Positions 1 to 11,670 of a stretch of 64,000 nt of DNA are shown here, one piece after another. The stretch covers positions 1,240,001 through 1,304,000 of the forward strand of contig JABYQQ010000006.1 in the NCBI GenBank assembly GCA_022605405.1. Reading direction: 5' to 3'. The position numbers and the translations under genes were made by a program. Source of the stretch: Earliella scabrosa. Lineage: Eukaryota > Basidiomycota > Agaricomycetes > Polyporales > Polyporaceae. The notes below the pieces were generated by a model that made no database searches, had not been told where the DNA came from, and saw nothing but the letters and a program-made list of their open reading frames with translations. Position 1 is the first letter of the stretch; each line of letters opens with the position of its first letter.

Positions 1-475
1 AGACATAACATGCTGAGCTGGAATGCGATAGAGTTGCAGCAACATCCAGCTAAGCATCCGGTCAGCTGGCTTCCCACCGGCCGTAACGACCATCAGTGAG
101 GTAGAAGACATACGGACGGGATCATCACACGTGTCGGCGGGCACTTGTGAAGGTAAGAGGAATACTTGATCTGTTGGTGGAGGGCGTAGGGCGGTGAGTC
201 GTCCATCCAGCTCGATGTCTGGAGTAGATCGGCCGCGAGAAGGACGTACATGAAGTATGGCACACTTGACGCAACCGCTGGTAGGTCTCACCTACAGAAG
301 TGAGAAAGGTAGCAAGGAGCAGGCAGTACAGGTACTCACACGGAGTCTCCCCAACGATGCTCGTGTACCAGTCGAGCTCGGTGCTCAGACATCTGCCCTG
401 CCCTGTCGACACCGCGAGTGCCCAGCTCATAGGAAGGAGCGTTGCTCCAAAGGTGATCTGTGCGAGTCTACGCAT
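1..475 (-). CDS. Cysteine-rich WYT/ETPC surface protein, copy 1 (3' end outside window)
   Basis: N-terminal part of a secreted or membrane-anchored cysteine-rich protein of a family with several copies here; function unknown. Exon 1 (475-340) encodes a hydrophobic signal peptide and then RCLSTELDWYTSIVGETP. Exon 2 (291-250) encodes ETYQRLRQVC, exon 3 (170-114) ends near PADTCDDP, and exon 4 (49 to the window edge) encodes CCCNSIAFQLSMLC. All introns are GT-AG in phase 1, as in the copy at 39.3-41.1 kb, which supports both the joins and the start at 475. The stalk, anchor and tail lie off the left edge. The next copy downstream on the same strand starts at 3623, so 1-7 kb is a tandem set. I am confident of the family and the strand; I cannot tell whether the gene is intact. 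Confidence 0.75.
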
Positions 476-2099
476 CGTCCGTCTTGCTCACGAAAGGAGG
501 GGTTGCTGCGAGTGTAGTGCCCCGCACGGGAGTTGTGTTGAAGAAGATGGGATACGAAGAAGAGGAGAGGGGGGACGCGCGGGACCGTCCCAGCCAGCAT
601 ATTTGAGTCTCAAAGTTACCAGGCGGGATCCTCGCAATCTGGTCCATCCGCGTCAGGCGGTCGTTACGTGGCACGGAGGCAGGATTTGCTCACCGTCGTA
701 TGCGTAGCTCCACAGATTCCCATGGGGGATGGCCATTGCGATGTACATGCAACACCGAATGCCACAATGTGGACACTGTTTCACCAGAGCAGCGACGGAA
801 TCTGGAATTAGGAATAGGGTTAGATCATTCGGTTACAAAGAAGACGAGGGTCCTTCGCTGCCATGCAGACGCTAGCATAGCCTCCAGTGCATCCATGTCA
901 AAGACACGCACGGCGTGAGTATGGCGCGCCCTGCGGTCGCTGCGTATAAATGGGTAGGCCAATGAGCGTCCTTCCGTTAGTAGACTGCGATGGAGACTGG
1001 GGGTGCTGAGGTGCTATATGGCGAACCTCGCAGGTGTTGACGAACACGATCTTCCCGAACGTACGCAACCAGCGACCCAGGTATCCAAGAGCGATCGCAG
1101 CGACCCTTGTTAGCCGAAGAGCATCAATACGGCGCTCTTAGACTTCATCGCTGCTCGCATGCGTCAGGGCTCAGTTCGGCACTCGCAGTGTTAGGCTGAT
1201 CTCCGCATAGAATGAAGGCTCTGTTGTGTTGAGTTAGAACGCTCTGGTCCGAAGTTGATAAGCTACTAGGAAACATACCAAACGGGGAGGAAAGCTTTGC
1301 GAAGACGGAGGACAACGGCGCGCATATCATCGGTGAGGTTGTTTCCGCTCCTTGGCGTGACAATGGTGTTTTCGGAATCATGTAGGGCAGACAAGATGCA
1401 TGGTCATTTAGGTAGTCGCGGTGCTACGCGTACATGTTGCGATCGCAAAAGGAGCGACTGGGACGAGCGAGCTCGGGACTATGAAGACAAAGGACTACGT
1501 ACTCCTCGAGCCGTTGAGTCACCATGACCCAGCCTTCACGCTCCTCCCTGCGGTATCTACGACTGATCTGTGACGACGTAGGTACGGTGGACTTGGGCCT
1601 TGAGGATACCGTCGACTTGTCGGATGTCGGGGTGCGTCGAACGCGATCATTGACATCGGACTAACTGGCAGCAAGAGAAACTGGCGGTCCAGAGGAAAGA
1701 GGCGAGACTGTGCAGTACATTCAAGTTGAACGTTGGACAAGAGAAGTTAGAGAACGATCGCGAGAGAGTGTTGCGCTGGTGTTGCTTGAAGACGCGCAAG
1801 TTGAAGACGACGGGCGTCTCTCTGAGTCTCGTCGACCCGAATGCGACTCCGATTCTCTCCGAGGCCGCCCCGACCGGGCCGCACGGGGGCGGTTCCCACA
1901 TACCACCCAGGAGAGCACGACAAGTATTGTGATGATTGCCAAGTTCAAAGAGACGAAGTGCTAGACGAACTCCGTAATCCCAATCTCAGAGTACCGGTAA
2001 GTCGCTGTAGCAAACGTGATACAAGAGCGGGAGGTCCGCTGATAGGTAGAAAGGCAAAACCGATACCAGAGTCCCCGGGCCACCATGCTCACGTCGTTG
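476..2099. other. Intergenic stretch between cysteine-rich copies 1 and 2
   Basis: No convincing gene. Short overlapping frames occur on both strands. The only notable one is on the minus strand at 1948-1721, which starts with a hydrophobic run (LAIITILVVLSWVV) followed by a basic, Ser/Arg-rich tail. That looks like a membrane exon of the cysteine-rich family, so it could be an alternative last exon of copy 2 or a relic, but no splice join was found. Confidence 0.4.
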
Positions 2100-3623
2100 T
2101 TACAGCAGTGCGAGGCATCCCAATGGCAATAGCAGCACAGGCCACATCATAGGGTGTACAACGTGTGTAAGGGCTGCGGACGTGTTCCCTTGAGTTATCG
2201 CGGCCGTACTCGCCGAACGCTGACAGGGAGGGTTCGACAGTGTCAGGCTTGCATCCAGTGAACGCGCAGGGAGAATGTAACACAAAACGCACTGGAGTTG
2301 TACTGCCACCAGATGCCACCCCCGTCACAGGCTGAATTGTTGGCCGAGGACCGAACGTGCCTTCGGGACCGGTGCTCCCTGGAATCGGACTCGAGCCACT
2401 AATAGTCGTGTCACTGCTGGTCGTGGCAGAGCCCTGCGGAGGTAAAGACGTCGGCATTGAAAGAATTGAAGTGCTGGTCAGGACTGAGCGTGACTTTGAG
2501 CTGGATGAACTGGATTGAGCTGAGCTAGATGCACTAGGCGGGGCCGAAATGGACGACCCGGAGGGAACGACTCCAGCCTCGCAGCGGGTCAGGGTGTTGT
2601 TTCCGTGAGCAATGTGATAAGCTGTCATGCGTTGCGCGACCACGGCACTATTGGTGAGATAAGTATCCTCTGGGCAAAGGCAAATGGGATGGGATCATAC
2701 GTGTTCCTATGAATGCGTTGAGGATTATCAACACAGGCACATATCAGGAGCTAGACATTGTGAACGAACCAAAAACCGCGAGCATCCGTCCAGTCATTCG
2801 GGGTTTCTTGGAAGAAGAAGTCATCGATCTTTACGCCGGAGCTGCATACTTCATCCTGCACTTTTGGAGGAAGCCTGGGTATCAAAGGTCACTATTGCTG
2901 TATTGCAAAAGAAATCGCGTTCCGGCGCGGACGGTGCTCACATGTTGTTTAGTAGAGGCTTACAACCGGCCGGGTAAAAGTCCGTGAAGTCTTCCGGCAC
3001 TGTAAGTCAAATACTAGTGAGCACCTAGAGGCGAACCGGGGAAGTAGACTACTCACGCACTAACTCCCCAAGGGGGAAGGATACACAGCTATAGCCAATC
3101 ATTGAATTATTGTGGTGCGGATCGATTTAGAGTCTGAGGTGGAAGCTACATACTTCTCGCATAAGTTCGACAACTGCCACGAGATCGAATTGCAGCAGCA
3201 TTCCGCTGAAGGCGGTCATTTCGGTCACCTCAGAACAACTTATACAAGCAATGGAAATGAACGTACTGTTTGTATCCAGGCAGCGCCTTCCTACTTTTGA
3301 TAGGTCATGCGAGGTTGTCACTTTCACTGTCTCTGCTTCAGTACCATACTCCCGTCTATCTCCATGCCGGAGTGCAACTCGACCCACCACCCGGAGCGCA
3401 GATCTGACGCAACTTTGAGTAGGTGTCACCTGCGGAAGAGCCGCGAGCATTAGATCAGACCATGAGCCTAGGACTGTAACGGCTAGAACTCACAAGGTGT
3501 CTCCCCGACTATGTCGGTGTACCATCCAAAGTCGGGGCTATTGCAGGAGATGGCTACCGAGCTCCCAAGAAGGCTTGCTAGCACAACGGCCAACAGCGAG
3601 ACACGGCGAGTCGACATGCTCAT
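2100..3623 (-). CDS. Cysteine-rich WYT/ETPC surface protein, copy 2, GPI-like C-terminus
   Basis: Nine-exon member of the family. Exon 1 (3623-3494; a second in-frame ATG lies at 3617) gives a signal peptide and CNSPDFGWYTDIVGETP. Later exons give DTYSKLRQIC (from 3429), ECCCNSISWQLSNLC, PEDFTDFYPAGC, VQDEVCSSGVKIDDFFF and HGNNTLTRC, then a long Ser/Thr/Pro stalk (exon from 2669 to 2293). The last exon (2219-2100) joins in phase 0 and reads TSAALTHVVHPMMWPVLLLP and on to a hydrophobic end at the stop, with no cytoplasmic tail. That is the pattern of a GPI-anchor signal, unlike copies 3 and 5, which have a transmembrane helix plus tail. Exon 3 and one donor (GTTTTTGG) are less certain. The family is clear; the anchor type is inferred from hydrophobicity only. 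Confidence 0.7.
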
Positions 3624-4938
3624 CCGAGTCGTCAGCTTACAGGGATAGGTCTAAAATGGAGACGCATGGTCGTGGTTTATGTACGCTGCCTGGCGGTTGT
3701 GTGCCTGGCGGAACTGTCAAACAAGTTCGGCCGGGAAGACAAGTCTCGTGGGAACGCACCACTACTAGGACCAGAGCGTCAGCGCAGGCGAGTCACACCT
3801 ATCGCATGGCGGTACATCAACAAACGGGTGCCGCTGTCAAGAGATCTAGACGTGACCGTCGAGTCAGAGCAATGTCCAGCGCAAGTCTTACCTGCCTCTA
3901 TTTGCAGACCTGCATGGACGGATGAGTACACCGACTCATCGCACAACACGGTCGCTTTGTGCACAACAAACGGTCACAAGACGGGTACGATTCTTGACAG
4001 CGCCAACGCGAGAAGGGTCGGCATGTATGCCACCCGTCCAATCAAGCGCACGACGAACCCTCACCGAAATACAAACGACCTTCTTCTGCAGTGGGCGCAT
4101 CGCAAGTCAGCTGCGGTTCCTGATCATGAGGACTGCGAGTTGGCGGAGCAGACGTCAAATCGTCAGCAAATGCGTCCGGGCGCCCGATGCTTCTCAAGCC
4201 CTGGACGAAGGCCAGATACAACTGCAACGTGGCGACGTTTCCTTAAGAGCCTGTTCAATGCTTGAGCTGGCGGCGCCTCGTGCTCCCCGGCCGTGGAGCC
4301 ATCTCTCCTCGCATCTTCTGTAGGCCATATTAACTAGAAGAACACGAACAAGGATCGATGTCGTCTTAGGGCTTTGTTGATGAATCAGCACTCGTATAGC
4401 TCATTGACCACCTCATAGTACTTACTTCAATGATCCAAGCAAGCTCTTGCAGTCACAATCAGTGAAGTTCGCGATTCTCAACATATGACTTGCGTGTCAC
4501 AACACCATATACTACTTACCTTCCGCCATGTCATAAACTATTCTTATTATTGAAGCATTCATTCCTGTCTGCAGTTGTTCGAGCGAGTCGCACAAGTGGA
4601 TGAATCAGTGACACAAGCCTTGCCAGCGCGGCAGTACTCGGTGTGTGGCGGGAAGTATGCAGTCAGTTCTGAGTTGCCGGTTTCCAGCATTCAGCGGACT
4701 GGCAGATTAGGAAAGAGGGACGAACACAACCTGGAACATGACGTCATCTGCATAAGTATGTTCTGAGTCGATCTAGCCAAGCTATGCTCTTTCGAACATG
4801 GGGAACTTAGGGTAAGTATACAAAGTAGTTGCTACGCCGACTATATATTGATTAAATATTGCGTAACGTCTATGTGATGCAGCCCGATGACTGAAGGAGT
4901 TTCATCCGGCCCACGGCATGTACTAAGTACCAGCAGGT
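3624..4938. other. Intergenic stretch between copies 2 and 3
   Basis: No recognisable gene. Two overlapping plus-strand frames (3666-4265 and 3922-4323) are fairly long but Arg/Ser/Thr-rich, show no domain and have no splice support; I treat them as chance frames. The right half (about 4330-4870) is more AT-rich and holds nothing I can name. It would contain the promoter of copy 2 (its start is at 3623) and the 3' flank of copy 3. Confidence 0.4.
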
Positions 4939-6916
4939 TCAAGGGACCTTTGGGTCGCCAGATATAAACCGTGTTTGAACACTCTCGTCGGCTCCTCCAC
5001 GGCTATGTGGTTGTAGCCCACCACTCTGAGTTTCACCTCCCCGTCGCGCCCAAGACATGTACTCTGGGGGTAGCTGCTGGATGGGAGAACGGTCAGGCAG
5101 AAGAAGAGGTCCGGCATCTTCCGCACGAGGGGGCATGTTGGGCGACCTCGGCGTGGAGGACGGTGGCTCAGAGCATGAGGGCTCTAGGCTCAGGGGCTCT
5201 GATGGTGTCGATGTCTGGGTGGTTGGTTGCCGAACTGTGGTAGGCCTACCGTTAGAGCGGCCACTCGCATCAGACAACGCATAGGTCATCTGCTTACTTG
5301 TGATAGATTGAGTATCTCGGTCTTCCACGTCGTAAATGACACCATGGTTGCCAAAGCTGTGGCATTTGGTATTGGGATCCTGGCCGAGATGCTGATTAAC
5401 ATGTTGGCGCTTTCTTCTCCTTAGAATGAGAGCGCCGATTGCGAGGCCGATGACAAGTACAGCCAGGCCGCCCGCTGCTCCACCCACGGTCGCAGCGATA
5501 TTAACATGAGCACCGCTGGTTCCAGATGATGCCGAGGTTTCGGGTGGAACTGGACTCTATTCAGCGTCTTCATCAGCGAACAAGGCAGACTAAAACCTAA
5601 ACAACACTTACGGGAGTGGAACTCGTCGATGTGGTTGAGGTGCTAGTACCACTGACAGGAGGTATGAGAGTGTATGAAGCCATACTAGAGGAAGTGCTTG
5701 ACTGGACATCTGGAGCGAGAGTACCAGTCGTACTAGTGCTTGAAGAAGCACTGAGAATGGTACGAGTTGGATGATCAACGGGACTCGCTGAGGTCGGACT
5801 TCCTGAGAGACTCGCTGAGCTCATGGAACTGACGGTCAATCTGGTTGACGCTATGACTTCTGAGCTGGTTGTCACGCTTGATGGCTGAATAGCCAGGCAG
5901 TGTGTCAAGCTGTTGTTACCATGGTCTCGGTGGAATTGGATCATATGGTCTCTAACTGAGTCGCTGTAATCGTGGTCAGGTATGCGGTTGTCCACTTCAG
6001 TTACCAGCTACAAGCTAGAACACTCACTATATCCTGTTGGACCGTGTGTGCATAGGTCAGTTCGTGATGTACCCCACCAGACAAGATACAAACCAATTGT
6101 TATCCACGGGACGATATTGGTAAAGATAATCATCAACGGCGATGTCTTCGTTGCATACCACAGTTTGAACATAGCTCGGAAATCTGTGGGGCATATTCCG
6201 ACAATAGTGAATACAGTTGTTTCACAATATTGTGGACCATACTACTCACGCCTCTTCCAAACCAGGACCACACTTGCCTCGGAATGTGGAGTAATACTCG
6301 TCAAATTGATCGGGGACTGGTGGATGGGATGTCGATGTGAGGATGGCTGTGGGCACGGTACAAGATAGATATAGATATACTCGCATTGGAGTCCTGGACC
6401 ATATAGACAGCTGGCAAGGGTTGGTATTCATTCCGTCATTGCTACATTCCAAACTTGAGTACTCACTTATCGCACAACACCGCTAGTTGGAAGGCGATAG
6501 TATTGCAACAACAGTCAGCTAACAGCAAATTAGCTGAGAGCCAGGTGCATGTAGAGGTAAATGTACTAATATCACGCACAATTTGTATCGCTATCGCACT
6601 TGTAGCTTATCGCGTATGAGCCAACCTCGAGTTCAACTACAATACAAGGTCAATAGCAGCGTAATGCAGAGTGACTCGTTGCTGCTGCCATCCTCAGCGA
6701 CTTACAAGGGGGGTTACAGATCCTGCGCAGCTTGACATATGTATCACCTGAGCCTCTCATTGTGAGCACTGCAACCTGTGAATAACGACTAATCCATCAC
6801 TGACAAGGGGTCTGACGAACTAGACCGTTGTACCAATCTTGATCAGGGTTGCAAACATAGGCACCGCCGGAGCAGCTCAATAGCAGGAGGACTATGACAA
6901 GAGTGAAGGTGGACAT
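4939..6916 (-). CDS. Cysteine-rich WYT/ETPC surface protein, copy 3, transmembrane with cytoplasmic tail
   Basis: Nine-exon family member with a full receptor-like layout. Exon 1 (6916-6805) encodes a strong signal peptide, then YVCNPDQDWYNGLVRQTP; the start ATG at 6916 is the only one giving a signal peptide. Later exons give DTYVKLRRIC, CCCNTIAFQLAVLC, FDEYYSTFRGKCG and VVCNEDIAVDDYLY. Exon 8 (5963-5612) has HGNNSLTHC and a long Ser/Thr stalk. Exon 9 (5556-4939) has one transmembrane helix (GGLAVLVIGLAIGALIL) followed by RRRKRQ, which predicts a cytoplasmic tail of roughly 170 residues rich in Ser, Pro and Thr. Exon 5 boundaries (about 6380-6455) are uncertain. Function is unknown; the layout suggests a receptor, sensor or adhesin, which is inference. 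Confidence 0.75.
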
Positions 6917-9084
6917 GAGAGGTACTCGGTCGAGCGGAGCTAGCAAGATTGTGTCCAATCATGAGTTTATATTAGGAGCATATCTGACCGATCTGTCAAG
7001 ACAGACGGTGATGGCAGAGTGCCCATTTCTGATGTTCTACACACTGAGCCAAGAGTAGAGAAGCATGATTGTGGCACAGAGAACGAAATTATCACTGTCA
7101 TAGGAAGCTCGTTGAACCGGTGATATTGTGGCTGTTCTCATAATGGTGTGATACCGAAACACATATCATGATGGTCATAGGATGCATGCGTGATGCATGG
7201 TCATAGACCAGGATCTTACATCAAATAACAAGCGTTATACCGGCCTGTTCATTAGGGCCATCTGACGAAGAACTTAGAAGTGATGCACCATCGTCATCTG
7301 TCATCAGTCGAGCGTTCGTTTGATCTTTCGAAGGCCTCCGCATGTCGCATTACCCTCCAGAGAGCGCACAACTGACGCCTGAACAGGAGCCTCCATCGTC
7401 GCGGTGAGACTCCTGATCACGGACATGCTACGGCAGGGTGACACTCGCCAGTATCGAACCTTGTAGACAGGGTTCTCCAGTCGACGCACGCACCTTTACT
7501 TGGCTCATAACTGATCCTCCCAGCTCACTGACGAGCCTTGCCCCTCTGCTCGCATCATCTGCAGTTCCTTGCCGACTCCGCTCTCCGGTGCGGTGCAGGG
7601 AGCTTGGTTAGTACGGAGTCCCATGCGCTGGTTCGCATGGCGCAGGCTTTGCAATTTCCAGTCCGCGTTTCCTACAGGATAGTAGAGAACGAGGGCGGCA
7701 GTTTGTAGCGACGAAAGGTCTACACCTCAACATAATTGCGTATGAGTATTGCGAAGGCCGGATGTGCGTTGCTCCAACGAAGAACCGACAGCGATAGCGT
7801 CCCGAGATGTGAGAGTGCCGATCGACGGGCAGTGGAGAGGCTCCGGTCGAGGAGCCACCACAGGGTTACATCTGCAGAAGAATTTTACTGAGGTACTCGT
7901 GTATTATAAAAGAGATGATCAAATACGAATGGGCCGCCGCGTGAGACCACTGGAGCCCTTGAGGCTCGTGAGACCGCTGCCCACTTCTGGTAGAAGCTCC
8001 TGACCTCACGTAGATCTTAACCCATTGTCGCGTTGATATTAATCCAGCCTCCGTGTGGACGAGAGATCACAAACGACGGAGGTGGGTGTGTACCACAGCT
8101 CTGCCTGACGAATCCAGTTTGTCCAACTGGAATGCACCAATTAGCGGGACCTTACTCGAGACTCAAAGATGACACACCGATCAGCGTATGACTTCATATC
8201 AGAAACTGCTGGATGGGCGAGAGCCTCTTCAAAATCGTGGAAGATGTGGCACTAGATCGCAAGGACATCAAAGTAGGGTCGGTGTGTTGTGTGACGAACA
8301 CGGTTGGGGTCAGGGAGGATACGATCAAAGCCGAGCAATGGCAGCTCTGGGGAGGCTATAGCTTGATAGTGTTGAGAGTCCGCGCTCCCGGTTCTGGAGG
8401 TACACTCACGACGCAGCAGGATATTGTACTCCTCACCCCACCGAGGTGATCGAGAGGTCTTCGCACATTGAGACATTGAGTGAGCCATCGACTCGGAGGG
8501 GAACTTAATGTGTAGGGACCACGTACAACATGCCAGTCAACAGCACCTACGAAGGGTCGTCGTCCCAGGTTCAGATGCGCGATGGCCACCAACTGGACCT
8601 CGAGAAACGACGGCCGGGATGTCATCGAATGTGGAGCGTCCAGGGGAGACGAAGCGGCGGATCGGAGCACACACGCCGGATCAGCGACACCGGAGCGCTC
8701 ATAAGTGATCCGGGATAAAATCTCACGCCTTCGTCGTCGTGCGCGACGCCGACTTGAACTCTGCCTCCATCCTCTTCCCGCTAATCCCGCACCTCGTCTG
8801 CGACCCCTCTCCACCACAGTACCTCTCTGGAAACATCTCTATCTCCTCTTGGACTACTGGCCTTCTGTTGGCGTGTTCTCGATTGCTACTCGAGGAGCAC
8901 ACTCTAAGCTGGACTCTATCGATACATCAGCCTCACGACGCACACAAGGGTATGGAGGCGGACAGCGGCGACGTAGATCAGGTGTGTATCACTTACTCTC
9001 TATATCAATAGAATTGGGAGGTTGCAGAATGCTTAGGCTCGTCCACCGTCGCTGGAGTTCGCATTGTGTCCTCGACGGAATATC
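6917..9084. other. Intergenic stretch with no supported gene
   Basis: Only short frames on both strands. It has a TATAAAAG string near 7905 on the plus strand and a repeated ATGGTCATAG near 7172 and 7197. The plus-strand frames at 8505-9011 may hold transcribed leader sequence for the F-box gene that follows, but no upstream exon could be joined to it. Nothing else seen. Confidence 0.4.
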
Positions 9085-10914
9085 ATGCAGATCATTCTGA
9101 CGCTTCTGTCTCAGGACGACCAGCTCACCAGAAGATGCACCCTACCTACGGAGGTGGAGCTTCTGATCATTGAGAAGTTGCAAGACAAACCCACTCTCGC
9201 TGCATGCTCTTTGGTTTGCACGACATGGCTCCATGTCAGTCGAACGCGTCTCTTCGACGACATCACCTTGCGCATCTCTCACAGACACCATACCCGACTG
9301 CCCAACTTCATTCGCATGCTGGAGTACCCCCAACTCTGGACGCCCTCTTTAGGGACTTATGTGCGTGACCTCACTCTGTTGGGTGACAAGGACTACACAC
9401 CTCCATCTGGTGTATCGGGAAGACCTCTAGGCTCTGTCATCAGCTGCCCCGCCGTTGTCTCACGCACGCTGTCCTCACTGGATGTCCCAGTACAGTCGCA
9501 CTCCGACTTACTTTTCAGCATTCGCGATACATTTACCTCTCAGGAAGCGCAGTCGAGCTGCTCCCTATCTCTTTCGAGCGACTCCTCTTCGTCAAGCGAC
9601 ACCTCGACCTCTAGCTCCAGCTCTACCAGTAGCATGTCGGACGCCTCCTCCGCCACTTCGTATGCCTCAAAAGCCTGCGATCTCTCCGAACAGGATTGTG
9701 CCCTGGATCATGAAACCGAAGTCATCCAGTCATTCGAAGAACCCTTCGAATACGGTGGCGACGTAGATATCCACCTGGATGACGATCATCCATGGCTTAT
9801 CGATAATATTCCTCTCTCCGAGGACTACGTCAAGCTTCCAGTGGATTTCCTTCGTGTTCTTCTACCTCTCTTGCCTCGTCTAGTCACACTCTACCTCAGT
9901 CGACTCTCATTCTGTGAAGACCCTGTGCAGCTATCTGCCTGGAATCTTGCAGCTGCGCTCTATCGCCCTCGCCCCATTAGCAATCTCTATATCGACGACT
10001 GCTCTTCCACAACACTTCATCTCCGGCCCCTCTTCAAAGTAATCTCGCTCTTCACAAGAGTTGAGGTTCTCTGCATCGAGTGGCCGCGATACGTGGACTT
10101 GTTCACGACTCCGGACCCGCTCCCGCTGGCACCTCCCATATGTGGCCTTCTTCTCAGCTCTCTGGAAGACAGCGCATGCGCCTCCGCTGTCTACGACTCT
10201 ATTCGACGCTCAGGCTCGCTGGACGGCCCGCTCCGGTCCCTCCGCTTTGCCGCCTACGCGCGCGATGAAGTCGACACATTCCTCACCTTCGCGCGACACG
10301 CTGGCAAGCACCTCATCGACCTCGAGATCGATCTATATTGCGCCATCAATGATTCCCCAGGTCAGTCACCCACACCAACTCCGTCTCTTCCACATCCTTT
10401 CCTCATCCCATCTGTACCGTGTCGCACCTCAGGACTGCCAGAGAGCTGGGAGACGCTCTCCCTTGCGGACTTCACTAAGCTCGAGACGCTCACCTTCTCC
10501 TTCGACTACGACAACACGCAGCCGACGTGGGTCAACCTCGAGGTCGTGCGCACCGCAGTCCGGCTATATGCGCACCTCCTCAACGCGCCGGCTCTCCGCA
10601 CCCTGCGCACGGTGACCTTCCAGCTCTTCCACGCGACCGCGACGGTGAGCAGCCTCCGTCGGAGCGCGGAAACGGCGCTGAACGCGCCGTGGTGGGCCGC
10701 ACTCGACGACGTGCTCGGAGGCCTGGCGGACGCCACGGTGCGCTTCATGCTGTGCGACGTGCCGGACAAGTGCGCGGAAGCCGTGGTCAGGGAGGAGCTG
10801 ACGGGGTTCGTGGAGACGCACATGCCGAAGGTCCGGGAGCGCGGGCGGGTGCGGGTCGTACTCGAGCAGGAGGAGTGGGGGATGGGGACGTGGTATGGGA
10901 CCCCGCTGCCGTAG
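9085..10914 (+). CDS. F-box protein with leucine-rich C-terminal region (F-box copy 1)
   Basis: Likely a substrate-recognition subunit of an SCF ubiquitin ligase. The F-box is near the N-terminus: LPTEVELLIIEKLQDKPTLA then CSLVCTTWLHVSR. A Leu-rich region follows, as usual for the large F-box/LRR families of Agaricomycetes. An in-frame 72-nt segment (10361-10432) starts GTCAGT and ends CTCAG. It sits where F-box copies 2 and 4 have their intron, so I read it as an intron, giving about 585 residues. Between F-box and repeats lies a low-complexity Ser-rich tract (about residues 155-195) and an acidic segment, both absent from the other copies, so this one is longer. The start at 9085 is the first ATG in frame; the frame stays open a few codons upstream. 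The substrate is unknown. Confidence 0.8.
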   Translation: MQIILTLLSQDDQLTRRCTLPTEVELLIIEKLQDKPTLAACSLVCTTWLHVSRTRLFDDITLRISHRHHTRLPNFIRMLEYPQLWTPSLGTYVRDLTLLGDKDYTPPSGVSGRPLGSVISCPAVVSRTLSSLDVPVQSHSDLLFSIRDTFTSQEAQSSCSLSLSSDSSSSSDTSTSSSSSTSSMSDASSATSYASKACDLSEQDCALDHETEVIQSFEEPFEYGGDVDIHLDDDHPWLIDNIPLSEDYVKLPVDFLRVLLPLLPRLVTLYLSRLSFCEDPVQLSAWNLAAALYRPRPISNLYIDDCSSTTLHLRPLFKVISLFTRVEVLCIEWPRYVDLFTTPDPLPLAPPICGLLLSSLEDSACASAVYDSIRRSGSLDGPLRSLRFAAYARDEVDTFLTFARHAGKHLIDLEIDLYCAINDSPGQSPTPTPSLPHPFLIPSVPCRTSGLPESWETLSLADFTKLETLTFSFDYDNTQPTWVNLEVVRTAVRLYAHLLNAPALRTLRTVTFQLFHATATVSSLRRSAETALNAPWWAALDDVLGGLADATVRFMLCDVPDKCAEAVVREELTGFVETHMPKVRERGRVRVVLEQEEWGMGTWYGTPLP

Positions 10915-11111
10915 GCTTGCTCGAGGTGGCTGTAGTGGGGAAAGCGACCTCGCGTTCTCGTTGCCTGCTCGGACACGCATATATTGGGTTTTGTTGGAGT
11001 GTCGGGCGCGGCCATCTCCTTAGGGTTCAAGTTAACGTCCTGTTTTCGAGACGGACGCATACGTTGTGGGGTATGACGGAGTATTTTATGACCGTACTTA
11101 ATGTCTGTAGG

Positions 11112-11670
11112 CTACACCCTATCTACGTGATCTGATAGATCCTCTTGGCTCTGTCGAGCCGGCTGGGCCCAAGGCGGGGACATCGAGGTTTTCTTGCTTG
11201 GCGATCGTCTGCGTCGACGACCCACCCGTAGAGGAGAAGATTTTGGTCTTATCGTCGGAAGGTCGTCAGGGAGAGAGGACTCGGAGACAGGGCCGTTCCG
11301 CGGCCGCATAACCATCCACTTCACCATAACCATCTGCTTGCCGTTCTTGATGACCGGGGTAGGAACCGCGGCCAGCTCGACGGCCGACCCGATCTTCCAC
11401 CCATGGTTGTTCTTGCGGTGCCGGCATAGCGAGGTCTGGCTGAGATACTCTTTGTCGCACTCGGTGACGATGCCTGACTCGACGAATCATCGCGGACACT
11501 TGTACGTAGGCCCTTTCTCGCTGTGTGAGACAAGGGGGATTCATGAGCCTGATGAAGAAAGGACCCCGGAGGACGACGTCCTGACTTACTGGACGGAACG
11601 GGTGTGCACAGCAGGAGCGGGGAAAGCGGCGCGGTGGCTCGAGCTGGTCTGTCGACACAACAGAAGACAT
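11112..11670 (-). pseudogene. Broken C2H2 zinc-finger-like gene
   Basis: A minus-strand reading starting at ATG 11670 (MSSVVSTDQLEPP) runs into a GTAAGT intron and then an exon with TYKCPR, an in-frame TGA, and FVESGIVTECDKEYLSQ followed by TSLCRHRKNNH. C-x12-H-x4-H in that last part is the second half of a classic C2H2 finger, and a very basic tail (RRRRRSPSKK) follows to the stop at 11112. The in-frame stop in the middle of the finger region points to a pseudogene unless a small unrecognised intron removes it (an AG acceptor lies just before GIVTEC). Neighbouring sequence to 12.3 kb keeps a long open antisense frame, so the region may hold more decayed exons. Moderate confidence in the finger, low in the gene model. 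Confidence 0.4.

Noticed and set aside
3666..4323. Two overlapping plus-strand frames of 199 and 133 codons
   Set aside because: Arg/Ser/Thr-rich without any domain, signal, splice site or promoter support; they lie between two members of a minus-strand family.
7172..7206. Direct repeat ATGGTCATAG
   Set aside because: Too short and only two copies; no element structure around it.
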